In this document: piece by piece, positions 17,992 through 25,007 of the stretch
Layout of the letters: each line of letters starts with the position of its first letter
Numbering within the stretch: the first letter of the stretch is position 1
From: Roseburia sp.
GTDB taxonomy: Bacteria; Bacillota; Clostridia; Lachnospirales; Lachnospiraceae
Direction: 5' to 3'
Assembly (NCBI GenBank): GCA_023667765.1
Contig: JAMOZS010000003.1
Coordinates: 57,296 to 121,295, forward strand
Length of the DNA: 64,000 nt
Program-made: the position numbers and the translations under genes
Notes under the pieces: model-generated
The model's database searches: none
What the model saw: the letters and a program-made list of their open reading frames with translations, nothing else
Told to the model about the DNA's origin: nothing

Positions 17992-18020
17992 TTGAAATTT
18001 TGTCCTATTAATGATATGAT
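17992..18020 (+). promoter_or_regulatory. sigma-A promoter of the type I toxin mRNA
   Basis: TTGAAA (17992-17997), a 17-base spacer, then TATGAT (18015-18020). Transcription should begin near 18027, about 100 bases before the toxin ATG. Confidence 0.7.
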
Positions 18021-18026
18021 TATGAT

Positions 18027-18120
18027 TGTGGCGAGAGCCACCAGGAAAGTACCCATGACAGGGTGGTAGCCTCCCGAACCGATTACCCCAGCTTGCTGGG
18101 AGTACATAAGAGGGGAGGTG
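18027..18120 (+). promoter_or_regulatory. structured 5' leader and ribosome binding site of toxin mRNA
   Basis: The leader holds three short hairpins: GTGGC-GAGA-GCCAC at the predicted 5' end, TACCC...GGGTGGTA, and CCCAGC-TT-GCTGGG close to the Shine-Dalgarno AGGGGAGGTG (18111-18120). Structured leaders that protect the mRNA or delay translation are known in type I toxin mRNAs; that function is inferred here. Confidence 0.5.
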
Positions 18121-18126
18121 CGTAAT

Positions 18127-18243
18127 ATGACAGCATTTGAGATTATCTCAATTTTCATTGGAATACTAACATTGTTAGCAACCTTTGGCAGCTTGATTGT
18201 TGCGTTTCTTGCCTTTCTCGATAAGAGGAACAAGAAGAAATAA
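18127..18243 (+). CDS. holin-like type I toxin (38 aa)
   Basis: A 38-residue peptide (MTAFEIISIFIG..., ending DKRNKKK) with one membrane helix (about residues 5-30) and a basic Lys/Arg tail. This is the pattern of the putative holin-like toxin (Hol-Tox) family of type I toxin-antitoxin systems in Firmicutes, related in design to TxpA and BsrG. The ribosome binding site is strong, yet translation would be opposed by an antisense RNA transcribed from the opposite strand over its 3' end (18240-18338). It should insert in the membrane when free of antitoxin. It lies between two surface-polysaccharide gene blocks, in the only long stretch without large genes here. Too short for ordinary gene callers. 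Confidence 0.85.
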   Translation: MTAFEIISIFIGILTLLATFGSLIVAFLAFLDKRNKKK

Positions 18244-18248
18244 AAATG

Positions 18249-18274
18249 CCTATCCTGTCGGCTTACAGGATAGG
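18249..18274 (-). terminator. intrinsic terminator of antitoxin RNA
   Basis: A perfect 10-bp stem, CCTATCCTGT/ACAGGATAGG with a 6-base loop. On the minus strand it is followed by CATTTTTATTT, a good U-tract. On the plus strand it is just after the toxin stop codon, without a U-tract. Confidence 0.75.
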
Positions 18275-18309
18275 CGGTGTCCATAAGGACAAACTTAACC
18301 TATTCGGGA

Positions 18310-18335
18310 GCATCCACTTTGGAGTGGGTGCTTTT
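18310..18335 (+). terminator. intrinsic terminator of toxin mRNA
   Basis: Stem GCATCCACT/AGTGGGTGC (nine pairs, one G-U) with a TTGG loop and a following TTTT run. It lies within the region covered by the antisense RNA. Confidence 0.7.
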
Positions 18336-18344
18336 CCTATGTCT

Positions 18345-18373
18345 AATATAACATAAGGGGTAGAGAAATTCAA
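18345..18373 (-). promoter_or_regulatory. antitoxin RNA promoter
   Basis: On the minus strand TTGAAT (18368-18373), 17 bases, TATATT (18345-18350). It faces the toxin gene and starts transcription just beyond the toxin terminator. Confidence 0.65.
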
Positions 18374-18417
18374 TAGCTTTTTGCTCCATCATTCTTCCTT
18401 GCATTGCCTGTTTCCTT

Positions 18418-18445
18418 TTGATATAGTAGTAGTTGTTGTTATAGT
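18418..18445 (+). promoter_or_regulatory. promoter of plus-strand glycosyltransferase gene
   Basis: TTGATA (18418-18423), 16-base spacer, TATAGT (18440-18445), 53 bases before the start codon at 18498, which has AGAAAGGA upstream. Confidence 0.5.
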
Positions 18446-18497
18446 GAAAATGTCCTTTTTATTTAGGATGAAACCATAATCTCAGAAAGGATTCCTC

Positions 18498-19682
18498 ATG
18501 CGTATTTTATATATCAATGATGAACTGGCCACAGGGGATGGCAGCAATTATCATGCTCTGGGCATCTGGAATGCCCTGAAGGCGTCGCTGGGGGAGGAGA
18601 ATGTGCGGGCATATCCCGCTCCGGCAGACGGTTCTGGCGTCAGCGTAAACCGCGGTGTGCTGGGTTTCAAAGAGCATCTTCGATTCCCTCTGCAGCTCGT
18701 CAGGCTTGTCCGCAAAACCGTTTTATCCCGCCGCCGTTTTAGGAAACTAAGCAGGCAGCTTCAGCGGGAGGGCTTTGTGCCCACGCATATTATCTCCCGG
18801 GCAGTCCTCTTTGATACCACCGCTCTTCTGGCGGCCCGACATTTCCGGGCGAAGCTTGTCAGCGAGTTTAATGCGCCCATGTATTACGAACATGGGGTTT
18901 TGGGCGGTCTGCCTCTGACCGGGGCTATCGGGCGCTGGGAACAGAAGGTTCTTACCGGCTCCGACCTGATTTATACCGTATCCGACGTCTGTCGGGATAT
19001 GTTATGCGAGCGCTATTCCTTGCCCAAGGAGAAATGCAGAACCATTCCCAACGGGTATATGTCCCGCCTTTTTACCGGGGACGCCTCCGAAAGAGAGCTG
19101 ATTCGACAGACGCTTCGCAGACAGGAGGGGTTTGACCGGCAATTTGTGGTGACCTTTGTGGGCAGCTTAAAGAAATGGCACGGTATTGATGCGCTATGCC
19201 AATTAGCGGACTATTTAAAGGATAACAGAGACTTTCATTTTCTGGTCATCGGAGACGGAAACGAACATGAACGGATTGAGCAGTACTGCAAAACCCATGA
19301 GAATATGACTTATAAGGGAAAGCTATCTCTGGAGCCCATGGCCGAATATTTATATGCCGCCGATTTAGGTATCATGCCCTATCATAAAATGGAGCATTTC
19401 TACTTTTCTCCTCTGAAGCTCTATGATATGATTGGCGCCGGACTGCCCTTCATCGGCACAAAACAGGGACAGATTGCCCAAGTCTGCCGGGAAAGCTTAA
19501 ACGAAGCTTTTCTGTTGGAGGACTGCGATGCGAAGCTGATGGCGGAAAGGCTGGTATCCATTGCCTCAAGACCGGAGGTCTATCAGGAAATGAAGGCGTC
19601 CGTCCTGAAAGCTCAGACGGCTATGTCCTGGGAAGCACGCACGGAGAAGCTGTTAGAGGCAATCCGGGAAATCATTCCCTAA
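18498..19682 (+). CDS. family 4 glycosyltransferase
   Basis: A 394-residue GT-B protein of the GT4 type. The N-terminal domain begins MRILYINDELATGDGSNYHA; the C-terminal nucleotide-sugar domain has VVTFVGSLKKWHGID, FHFLVIGDG, and the late GIMPYHKMEHFYFSPLKLYDMIGAGLP region, in which the usual EX7E is represented by FSPLKLYD. It should transfer a sugar from a nucleotide donor to a lipid-linked intermediate in the cytoplasm. It is the only large plus-strand gene in the polysaccharide region and converges on the next gene with an 11-base 3' overlap, suggesting independent regulation from its own promoter. Donor and acceptor are unknown. Confidence 0.85.
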   Translation: MRILYINDELATGDGSNYHALGIWNALKASLGEENVRAYPAPADGSGVSVNRGVLGFKEHLRFPLQLVRLVRKTVLSRRRFRKLSRQLQREGFVPTHIISRAVLFDTTALLAARHFRAKLVSEFNAPMYYEHGVLGGLPLTGAIGRWEQKVLTGSDLIYTVSDVCRDMLCERYSLPKEKCRTIPNGYMSRLFTGDASERELIRQTLRRQEGFDRQFVVTFVGSLKKWHGIDALCQLADYLKDNRDFHFLVIGDGNEHERIEQYCKTHENMTYKGKLSLEPMAEYLYAADLGIMPYHKMEHFYFSPLKLYDMIGAGLPFIGTKQGQIAQVCRESLNEAFLLEDCDAKLMAERLVSIASRPEVYQEMKASVLKAQTAMSWEARTEKLLEAIREIIP

Positions 19683-20901
19683 CCTTAAGAAGCCGTTCAT
19701 ACACCTGTAAATACTGCCCCGTCATTTCCTCCACCGAATTCTCTTTTCGAATGATTGCGGCCAGTTCCTCTCCCCGAAGCAGATTGCTCTTTGGAGACAG
19801 CGCCTGCCTTACCGCCCGGGTAAAGGCCTCCCCGTCGCCCGCCGGCACGGCAATCCCCCTTTGACCGATCAGCTGCTCCGGTATGCCTCCTGCCTGAAAG
19901 CCCACTACCGGCGTTCCGCAGGCCATGGATTCCAGGGATACGGTAGCATAATTTTCCGCCAGGGAGGGCAATACAAACACATCCGCCAAAGAATAGTATT
20001 CCGCCAGCATATCAGCATCCGGCGTAGGCGGCATGGCAATGATATTGGAAAGACCCTTCAACATTTCATTGTTTTTTTCCTCCCAGCCAATCAGGATAAC
20101 CTTTGCCTCCTTTTCCAGAGCTTTTGCCATGCGAATAATATATGCGGCGCCCTTCCTGGGGTCGCCATAGCCTACCGCAATGCCCAGCGCCAGCTTCTCC
20201 GTCTCCGAAAACCCGTATTTCTTCCGGCAGGCCTTTCGGTCTCTGGGATAGAAGGTGTCATGTACATCAATACCGTTTCTGATGGTCATACAGGGATATT
20301 GGCCCAGAAAGGATTTTTCGGCCTCCCCTGTAAGCCAGTCGGAGGGTGTGACAATGATACGCCGACTTCCCCCGGTGAATAATTCCTTTTTTCGCCGCCA
20401 CATATAACCGGTAAAATCAAAAAACAGACTGGCCGGATACTGCTTCAGATACGGACATTTACCGCAGCCCTCCTTCCATCTCTCACAGTCAAAGAAATAA
20501 CCACAGTTCCCTACAAAGGCATGGCAGTCGTGAAAGGTCCATACACAGGGAATGTCCCTCTCGTTCAGATAGCGAAAGAGCATGGGCATATTCAGGTAAT
20601 AGCCATGAAGCGTATGCATATGAATCACATCCGGCCGTATTCTTTCCATAAAGGATAAAAGCCTCCTGGTGGCCAGATAATTGCCCCAGCCGTTCAGACC
20701 CGAAAGGCGGCTGAAAAGCGCAGAAGCATACACCTCCGGCACGGTATCAATGCGCCGGATATTTTCCTCTTTGGCGGCCGCTCCTCTGCCATAGGCTACA
20801 TAGGACTGCTGCCCTCTGGCCAAAAGCTCTCTGTGAATACAAGCCACGATTCGGGCTGCGCCCCCCTGATTATAATGACTGCTGATTTGCAAAATTTTCA
20901 C
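19672..20901 (-). CDS. family 4 glycosyltransferase
   Basis: A 409-residue GT4 protein. It begins KILQISSHYNQGGAARI (glycine-rich loop of the acceptor domain) and has HMHTLHGYYLN, TFHDCHAFVGNCGYFFDCERW with a Cys-rich segment typical of WcaC-like colanic/exopolysaccharide transferases, then ADVFVLPSLAENYATVSLE, which carries the EX7E motif. Start is GTG 20901, chosen for GGGAGG eight bases upstream. It is the last gene of the long minus-strand polysaccharide run and ends 11 bases inside the convergent plus-strand glycosyltransferase. Sugar specificity unknown. Confidence 0.87.
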   Translation of the reverse strand: MKILQISSHYNQGGAARIVACIHRELLARGQQSYVAYGRGAAAKEENIRRIDTVPEVYASALFSRLSGLNGWGNYLATRRLLSFMERIRPDVIHMHTLHGYYLNMPMLFRYLNERDIPCVWTFHDCHAFVGNCGYFFDCERWKEGCGKCPYLKQYPASLFFDFTGYMWRRKKELFTGGSRRIIVTPSDWLTGEAEKSFLGQYPCMTIRNGIDVHDTFYPRDRKACRKKYGFSETEKLALGIAVGYGDPRKGAAYIIRMAKALEKEAKVILIGWEEKNNEMLKGLSNIIAMPPTPDADMLAEYYSLADVFVLPSLAENYATVSLESMACGTPVVGFQAGGIPEQLIGQRGIAVPAGDGEAFTRAVRQALSPKSNLLRGEELAAIIRKENSVEEMTGQYLQVYERLLKVRE

Positions 20902-20977
20902 GCTAACCTCCCTGTCAGAGCCTCAAATTCTTCTCACAACTTCCGGTCATGCCGGCCCAGGCGGCACAGACCATCAC

Positions 20978-21715
20978 TTATCCCAAGAGCATTTTTGCCG
21001 CCTCGATTGCCACGCACTCAACGAAATACCATCTGCTGTAGCCGTTTATGCGGTAGCAATATTGGTAACGGTCATGTATCCGCTTCCTGGCCGCTTTCCA
21101 ATCCTTATGATTGCTGGCGCCGCCCATTCTGAAATTTGCCAGCACCCTGTCCACCACCAGAATCCGTCGGTTCTGCTTCTTCATCTGCAGGAAAAAGCCA
21201 TAATCGTCATGGATTCCCAAATCCCGAAAGGGATATTGCTTATATAATTGCGCCTGCACAAAGGTTGTCGGATGATTCCAATCCCGCGAGGTCTGAAAGC
21301 GGCGGCTTCTTGCTTTCTTAATAAAGGTACTCCCATCCCTCTTATGCATACGGATATTGGCATACAGTAATTCCGGATTCTGCTCTGCAAATGTCTTTCT
21401 CACAATCTCTATAGCGTCCGGCTCATACCAGTCATCGCTGTTTAAAATACCGATAATATCCCCTGTAGCCCTGCGAATCCCCTTATTCATAGCGTCATAA
21501 ATCCCTTTGTCCGGCTCACTGGAAATATGATAGGCAATTCCTCTCCGGTCAAACGCCTCCCGATAGCTCTTCGCAATCTCCACCGTTTTGTCTGCGCTCT
21601 TTCCGTCAATAATCCAGTATTCTATATTGGCGTCCGTCTGATTCAGAACGGATTCAATGGTATGCGCTATGGACGCCTGACTGTTATACGATACTGTAAT
21701 AATGCTAACCTTCAT
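20978..21715 (-). CDS. family 2 glycosyltransferase
   Basis: A 245-residue GT-A enzyme. KVSIITVSYNSQASIAHTIE at the N-terminus, WIIDGKSADKT, and ILNSDDWYEPDA supply the donor-binding strands and the DXD-like Asp pair; a late IHDDYGFFLQM fits the catalytic base region. It resembles the WcaE/EpsE-type short GT2 enzymes of exopolysaccharide clusters. Start ATG 21715 with AAGGAG upstream overlaps the stop of the epimerase gene by 11 bases, indicating coupling. Substrate unknown. Confidence 0.87.
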   Translation of the reverse strand: MKVSIITVSYNSQASIAHTIESVLNQTDANIEYWIIDGKSADKTVEIAKSYREAFDRRGIAYHISSEPDKGIYDAMNKGIRRATGDIIGILNSDDWYEPDAIEIVRKTFAEQNPELLYANIRMHKRDGSTFIKKARSRRFQTSRDWNHPTTFVQAQLYKQYPFRDLGIHDDYGFFLQMKKQNRRILVVDRVLANFRMGGASNHKDWKAARKRIHDRYQYCYRINGYSRWYFVECVAIEAAKMLLG

Positions 21716-22610
21716 GGGTTCTCCTTATGCTCTCCTCTAAAGAATACAGCTGATATCCTGTGATTCGCCGGTTGCTTAGCTCCTGCTCTATGGTAAGGGA
21801 GCCAAAAGCCTTATTCACCAGCTTGCCCGGTTTGCCGGGCAGACGGGAAGCCAGATACACAAAAGGCCTGCCGATGCTCCAAAGTCTCATTTTCTTCCCC
21901 CTGCTCTCCCGAATCAGTTTCACCATGACTCCGGTATCCGTATATTCCCGATTCTGGGGCCAAAAAATGCCCCCTTCTCCCGATTCCACCAGAAGCCTTA
22001 AAAACTCCGCCAAATTTTCTATATAAATCATACTGCGGGCATTCCCTACCTTCGGAAACACAGGCATTTTATCCGCCAGCTTACAAAGCAGGGGATAATT
22101 GCCCCTGCTGCCCCTGCCATACACCATGGGCGTACGCACAATAGCCACGGAAAAATCCTCTGACGCAAGCTGTGTCAGCCTTTGCTCCGCCTGCCATTTA
22201 CTGTCCCCATAAAAATCGGCAGGCGCAGGCAGGGTATCCCCGGTGATATGCTTTGTGCCGCCTACCTTGGCGCTGTCGCCATAGACAATCACGCTGCTCA
22301 TATAAATAAACTGCCCGGCGCCATCCGCCTTTGCCTTACGGGCAGCCTCCTCCGCCAGGTCACAGTTCGTCTCATAATACCGCTTCTTCTCTTCCTCCGA
22401 CACTCTGCCCACGTCCGCATGGGCAAGCCCGGCCACATGTAAGATAGCGTCAAACCGGCCGAAATCTGCCTGCTTCCATTCCTCTCCCCGCAGGGAAATT
22501 TTTTCTGTCCGGTAAACCTCCTTGCCCGGTTTCTTATGGTATTCCTGCAAATAAGCCTCCACGGAATCTCCAATATAACTATGCAGACCGGTCAGTAAAA
22601 TACTTTTCAT
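21705..22610 (-). CDS. NAD-dependent epimerase/dehydratase (extended SDR)
   Basis: A 301-residue extended SDR. It has LLTGLHSYIGDSVEAYL as a degenerate GxxGxxG cofactor motif, FDAILHVAGLAHAD, YMSSVIVYGDSAK with the catalytic Ser, and DFYGDSKWQAEQ with YxxxK. It resembles the UDP-sugar reductases/epimerases commonly found beside the short sugar-phosphate transferase in clostridial glycan loci. It should modify a nucleotide-linked sugar used by its neighbours. It is 12 bases downstream of the sugar transferase gene. The exact reaction (4-epimerase or 4-keto reductase) cannot be decided. Confidence 0.82.
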   Translation of the reverse strand: MKSILLTGLHSYIGDSVEAYLQEYHKKPGKEVYRTEKISLRGEEWKQADFGRFDAILHVAGLAHADVGRVSEEEKKRYYETNCDLAEEAARKAKADGAGQFIYMSSVIVYGDSAKVGGTKHITGDTLPAPADFYGDSKWQAEQRLTQLASEDFSVAIVRTPMVYGRGSRGNYPLLCKLADKMPVFPKVGNARSMIYIENLAEFLRLLVESGEGGIFWPQNREYTDTGVMVKLIRESRGKKMRLWSIGRPFVYLASRLPGKPGKLVNKAFGSLTIEQELSNRRITGYQLYSLEESIRRTHEG

Positions 22611-22622
22611 ATCAAACTCCTC

Positions 22623-23231
22623 TTATTTCACCCGCCCGGAGGGATTTCCGGTTCCTCCCTCCACAACGCCGTCGCCGCGAAATACCTTTAAAAAGGTGCC
22701 GAAAAAACATCTCGCATCCATTCCCAGCCCCATTTTTTCTACATATTCTCCGTCGAAACGGGCCTTTACCGGAATTTCCAGTTCGTCTCTGCCGTTAATC
22801 TGGGCCCATCCGGTCAACCCCGGACGCACATCATTAGCGCCGTATTTGTCTCTCTCGGCAATCAAATCCTCCTGATTCCACAGCGCAGGCCTGGGGCCTA
22901 CAATCGCCATATCTCCCTTTAATATATTGATAATCTGGGGAAGCTCGTCCAGACTGGTTCTTCTTAAGAATTTTCCCACTCTCGTAATATATTGCTCGGG
23001 ATTTTGCAGCAGATGGGTGGGCATGTCCTTAGGGGTATCTATCCGCATGGTGCGAAATTTCAGAATCTGGAAATAGGTCTTATGAATTCCCACACGCTTC
23101 TGCCGAAAAAGCACCGGCCCTCTGGAATCCAGCTTAATTGCCAGAATCAACCCCAAAAATACCGGGGATAACAATATAAGCCCCAACAGCGCCAGCAGCC
23201 TGTCCAAAATATTTTTCACCACCAGATACAT
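22623..23231 (-). CDS. short initiating sugar-phosphate transferase (PglC-like)
   Basis: About 202 residues with one N-terminal re-entrant/membrane helix (NILDRLLALLGLILLSPVFL) and the catalytic domain of polyprenyl-phosphate hexose-1-phosphate transferases: RQKRVGIHKTYFQILKFRTM, RRTSLDELPQIINILKGDMA, VGPRPA and GLTGWAQINGR. It transfers a sugar phosphate from UDP-sugar to undecaprenyl phosphate, starting repeat-unit assembly. Start ATG 23231 sits six bases after GGGAGG; ATG 23237 is an alternative. The window holds a second, long-form transferase at 37633-39072, so two glycans may be initiated from this region. Confidence 0.92.
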   Translation of the reverse strand: MYLVVKNILDRLLALLGLILLSPVFLGLILAIKLDSRGPVLFRQKRVGIHKTYFQILKFRTMRIDTPKDMPTHLLQNPEQYITRVGKFLRRTSLDELPQIINILKGDMAIVGPRPALWNQEDLIAERDKYGANDVRPGLTGWAQINGRDELEIPVKARFDGEYVEKMGLGMDARCFFGTFLKVFRGDGVVEGGTGNPSGRVK

Positions 23232-23270
23232 TCTCATCCTCCCATATCAAATTACACTACACTTACCGAC

Positions 23271-24977
23271 TCAGTCTCTGAAAATATCCGGATGCTGGAC
23301 AAAATACATGAGAAACATAATAATCTGCCCCAGGTTCCAGACAATTTCCGTAAGTCCGAACAGGAAAAAGATAGCGCACACAAAAATCGGCAGTACCCTA
23401 TATGGCCCTCCGATATTACCTCGTATCTTCCTTATCTGAGAAATTAAGATTGCTAAGGTCAATGCAATACTCAGTATGCCCGCCGGTATGCCAAAGGTAT
23501 AGCCCATCTGAATCCATAAATTCTGCGCATGCCAGGATTGATATCCCGTGTCGCCGATTTTATAATACCCGCTGCCGGGGCCGTTGCCGAACCACTTCAT
23601 ATCCCGCAGATAAGTCTTATAAATAGTCAGACGGATACGGGTACTCTCGTCCTGCGTCCAGGGCACGCTCACCAGCTCCACCCGCTCCAAATTTTCCTCT
23701 TCCTGCTCTATTTCTTCCGAATCCGATTCCTCCGGCGTTGTCCCTTTCTGTTCCATACTTCCGGCTTCCGGCTCCTGGGGCATTGTCCCCTCCTGCCGGA
23801 TATTCCCGGCTTCCGCCTCCTCGGGCCGCCGCTCTGCCGGTAACTCGCCCTCCGCCTCCTGGGGTTTATTCTCTGCGCCGTTTAGCGTCCTGAGTATCCG
23901 CCCTGCGGCCTCCTCCATAAATTCCTCTAAACTGACATATTTGTCGGAATTGGGCGGGTCAAAGGAATGCACCTTGTCTACAGAGTATTCCCCGTCATAC
24001 CAAATACGATAATGCAGTATTGTCGGCAGCCACCGAATGGTTTCATAGACCGGCAGAAATGTCAGCGCCGCAGAGAGCGCCAGCGCACCGCCCCGCATAA
24101 GGATGCACCCCCAAGTGAGACCCCAATACTTCCTTATCACCAGCACCCCATATAGCAGCGTTATGACGGCGGACACCAGCCAGGCCGTCCTGCACAGCGT
24201 AAACAGCTGGAAACATAAAAGGCCTCCCGCGCCTGTCAGATAAAACAGCTTCCATCCCTTATGAGCCTTTTTCATCTGCAGCTGATGGAGCTTAAACAGC
24301 ACCATACAATAAACCACCAGATAATACAGAGCCATGGCATTGCAATTTCCGTAAGCCCCCACATATCTCACAGTATCATAGGGCCTGAAGCCATAGGCAT
24401 AAATCTGAATACCAAAAAAGGAAAGAATCGTACCGTCCACCATTCCTTCCCGCAAAGCCCGGCCTCTTTCGGGCGTATATTTCGTCAGATAAAAAGCCCC
24501 AAACATCAAAAAATACCAGAGCGGCCAAAGCTTCTGGCTGACGGAGCATATCATAAATACAGACAGCGCTATCCAAATCCATCCCACATAATCAGGTTTC
24601 AGAGGAATCTGCTTTTGTACCAGTATTTTTTCAAACAGGTATTTCAGAAGAATACCCAGCCACCATACATTCAAAAGGGCCGTTTCTCGCTGCCACAGAT
24701 TATAATGCCCTATATTCTGCAGCCAGTGCAGATAGACCCCCGCCATGGCTGCCAGACAAAACAGCGTGTACACCACATTCCCCCGGGTTAAAAAATCCCT
24801 CAGAGGGTATGCGCTGAACAATATTACCATCATCACCAGCCCGGTGCAGTTTACCGCTACATACCAGACGTCCCCGGTCTGGCTGGCCTTTAAAAACTCA
24901 ATCAGATTGATGGCTATAAAGCATATAACATATAAAGTTTTACAGGAAAAGAGCCTTCCGAACCATTTTTTCAGCAT
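23271..24977 (-). CDS. O-antigen ligase/polymerase-like membrane protein with acidic repeat insert
   Basis: About 568 residues with some 11-12 hydrophobic segments and the large extracytoplasmic loop that marks Wzy/WaaL-type proteins; the loop ends with RDMKWFGNGPGSGYY and YQSWHAQNLWIQMGYTFG, resembling the conserved H-N-L-motif region of O-antigen ligases. The loop carries a Glu/Pro-rich insert of about 69 residues containing a 15-residue tandem repeat. Start ATG 24977 is supported by AAGGAG. It probably polymerises or ligates lipid-linked glycan on the outer face of the membrane. Family call is by topology and loop motif; specificity unknown. Confidence 0.75.
   Translation of the reverse strand: MLKKWFGRLFSCKTLYVICFIAINLIEFLKASQTGDVWYVAVNCTGLVMMVILFSAYPLRDFLTRGNVVYTLFCLAAMAGVYLHWLQNIGHYNLWQRETALLNVWWLGILLKYLFEKILVQKQIPLKPDYVGWIWIALSVFMICSVSQKLWPLWYFLMFGAFYLTKYTPERGRALREGMVDGTILSFFGIQIYAYGFRPYDTVRYVGAYGNCNAMALYYLVVYCMVLFKLHQLQMKKAHKGWKLFYLTGAGGLLCFQLFTLCRTAWLVSAVITLLYGVLVIRKYWGLTWGCILMRGGALALSAALTFLPVYETIRWLPTILHYRIWYDGEYSVDKVHSFDPPNSDKYVSLEEFMEEAAGRILRTLNGAENKPQEAEGELPAERRPEEAEAGNIRQEGTMPQEPEAGSMEQKGTTPEESDSEEIEQEEENLERVELVSVPWTQDESTRIRLTIYKTYLRDMKWFGNGPGSGYYKIGDTGYQSWHAQNLWIQMGYTFGIPAGILSIALTLAILISQIRKIRGNIGGPYRVLPIFVCAIFFLFGLTEIVWNLGQIIMFLMYFVQHPDIFRD
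23691..23825 (-). repeat. 3 x 45-bp in-frame repeat (15-residue units)
   Basis: The insert of the O-antigen ligase-like protein holds three tandem units: PEEAEAGNIRQEGTM, PQEPEAGSMEQKGTT and a decayed PEESDSEEIEQEEEN. Units one and two are close copies; the third has drifted. In-frame period keeps the reading frame open. Confidence 0.75.
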
Positions 24978-25007
24978 ATCCACTCCTTTTTCCGCTGTTT
25001 TTTCAAT

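Larger units (their letters stand above)
18240..18338 (-). ncRNA. antisense antitoxin RNA (predicted)
   Basis: Predicted from a minus-strand promoter with start near 18338 and a minus-strand intrinsic terminator ending near 18240. The RNA, about 100 bases, would be fully complementary to the toxin mRNA 3' region and reach its last codon. This tail-to-tail overlap is the known architecture of type I modules such as txpA-ratA. No experiment supports it here; the call rests on promoter and terminator positions. Confidence 0.6.

Noticed and set aside
17940-18284. 114-codon minus-strand open frame over the toxin region
   Set aside because: It overlaps the toxin gene and both RNA promoters, lacks a convincing start, and matches no family; the small plus-strand toxin explains the region.
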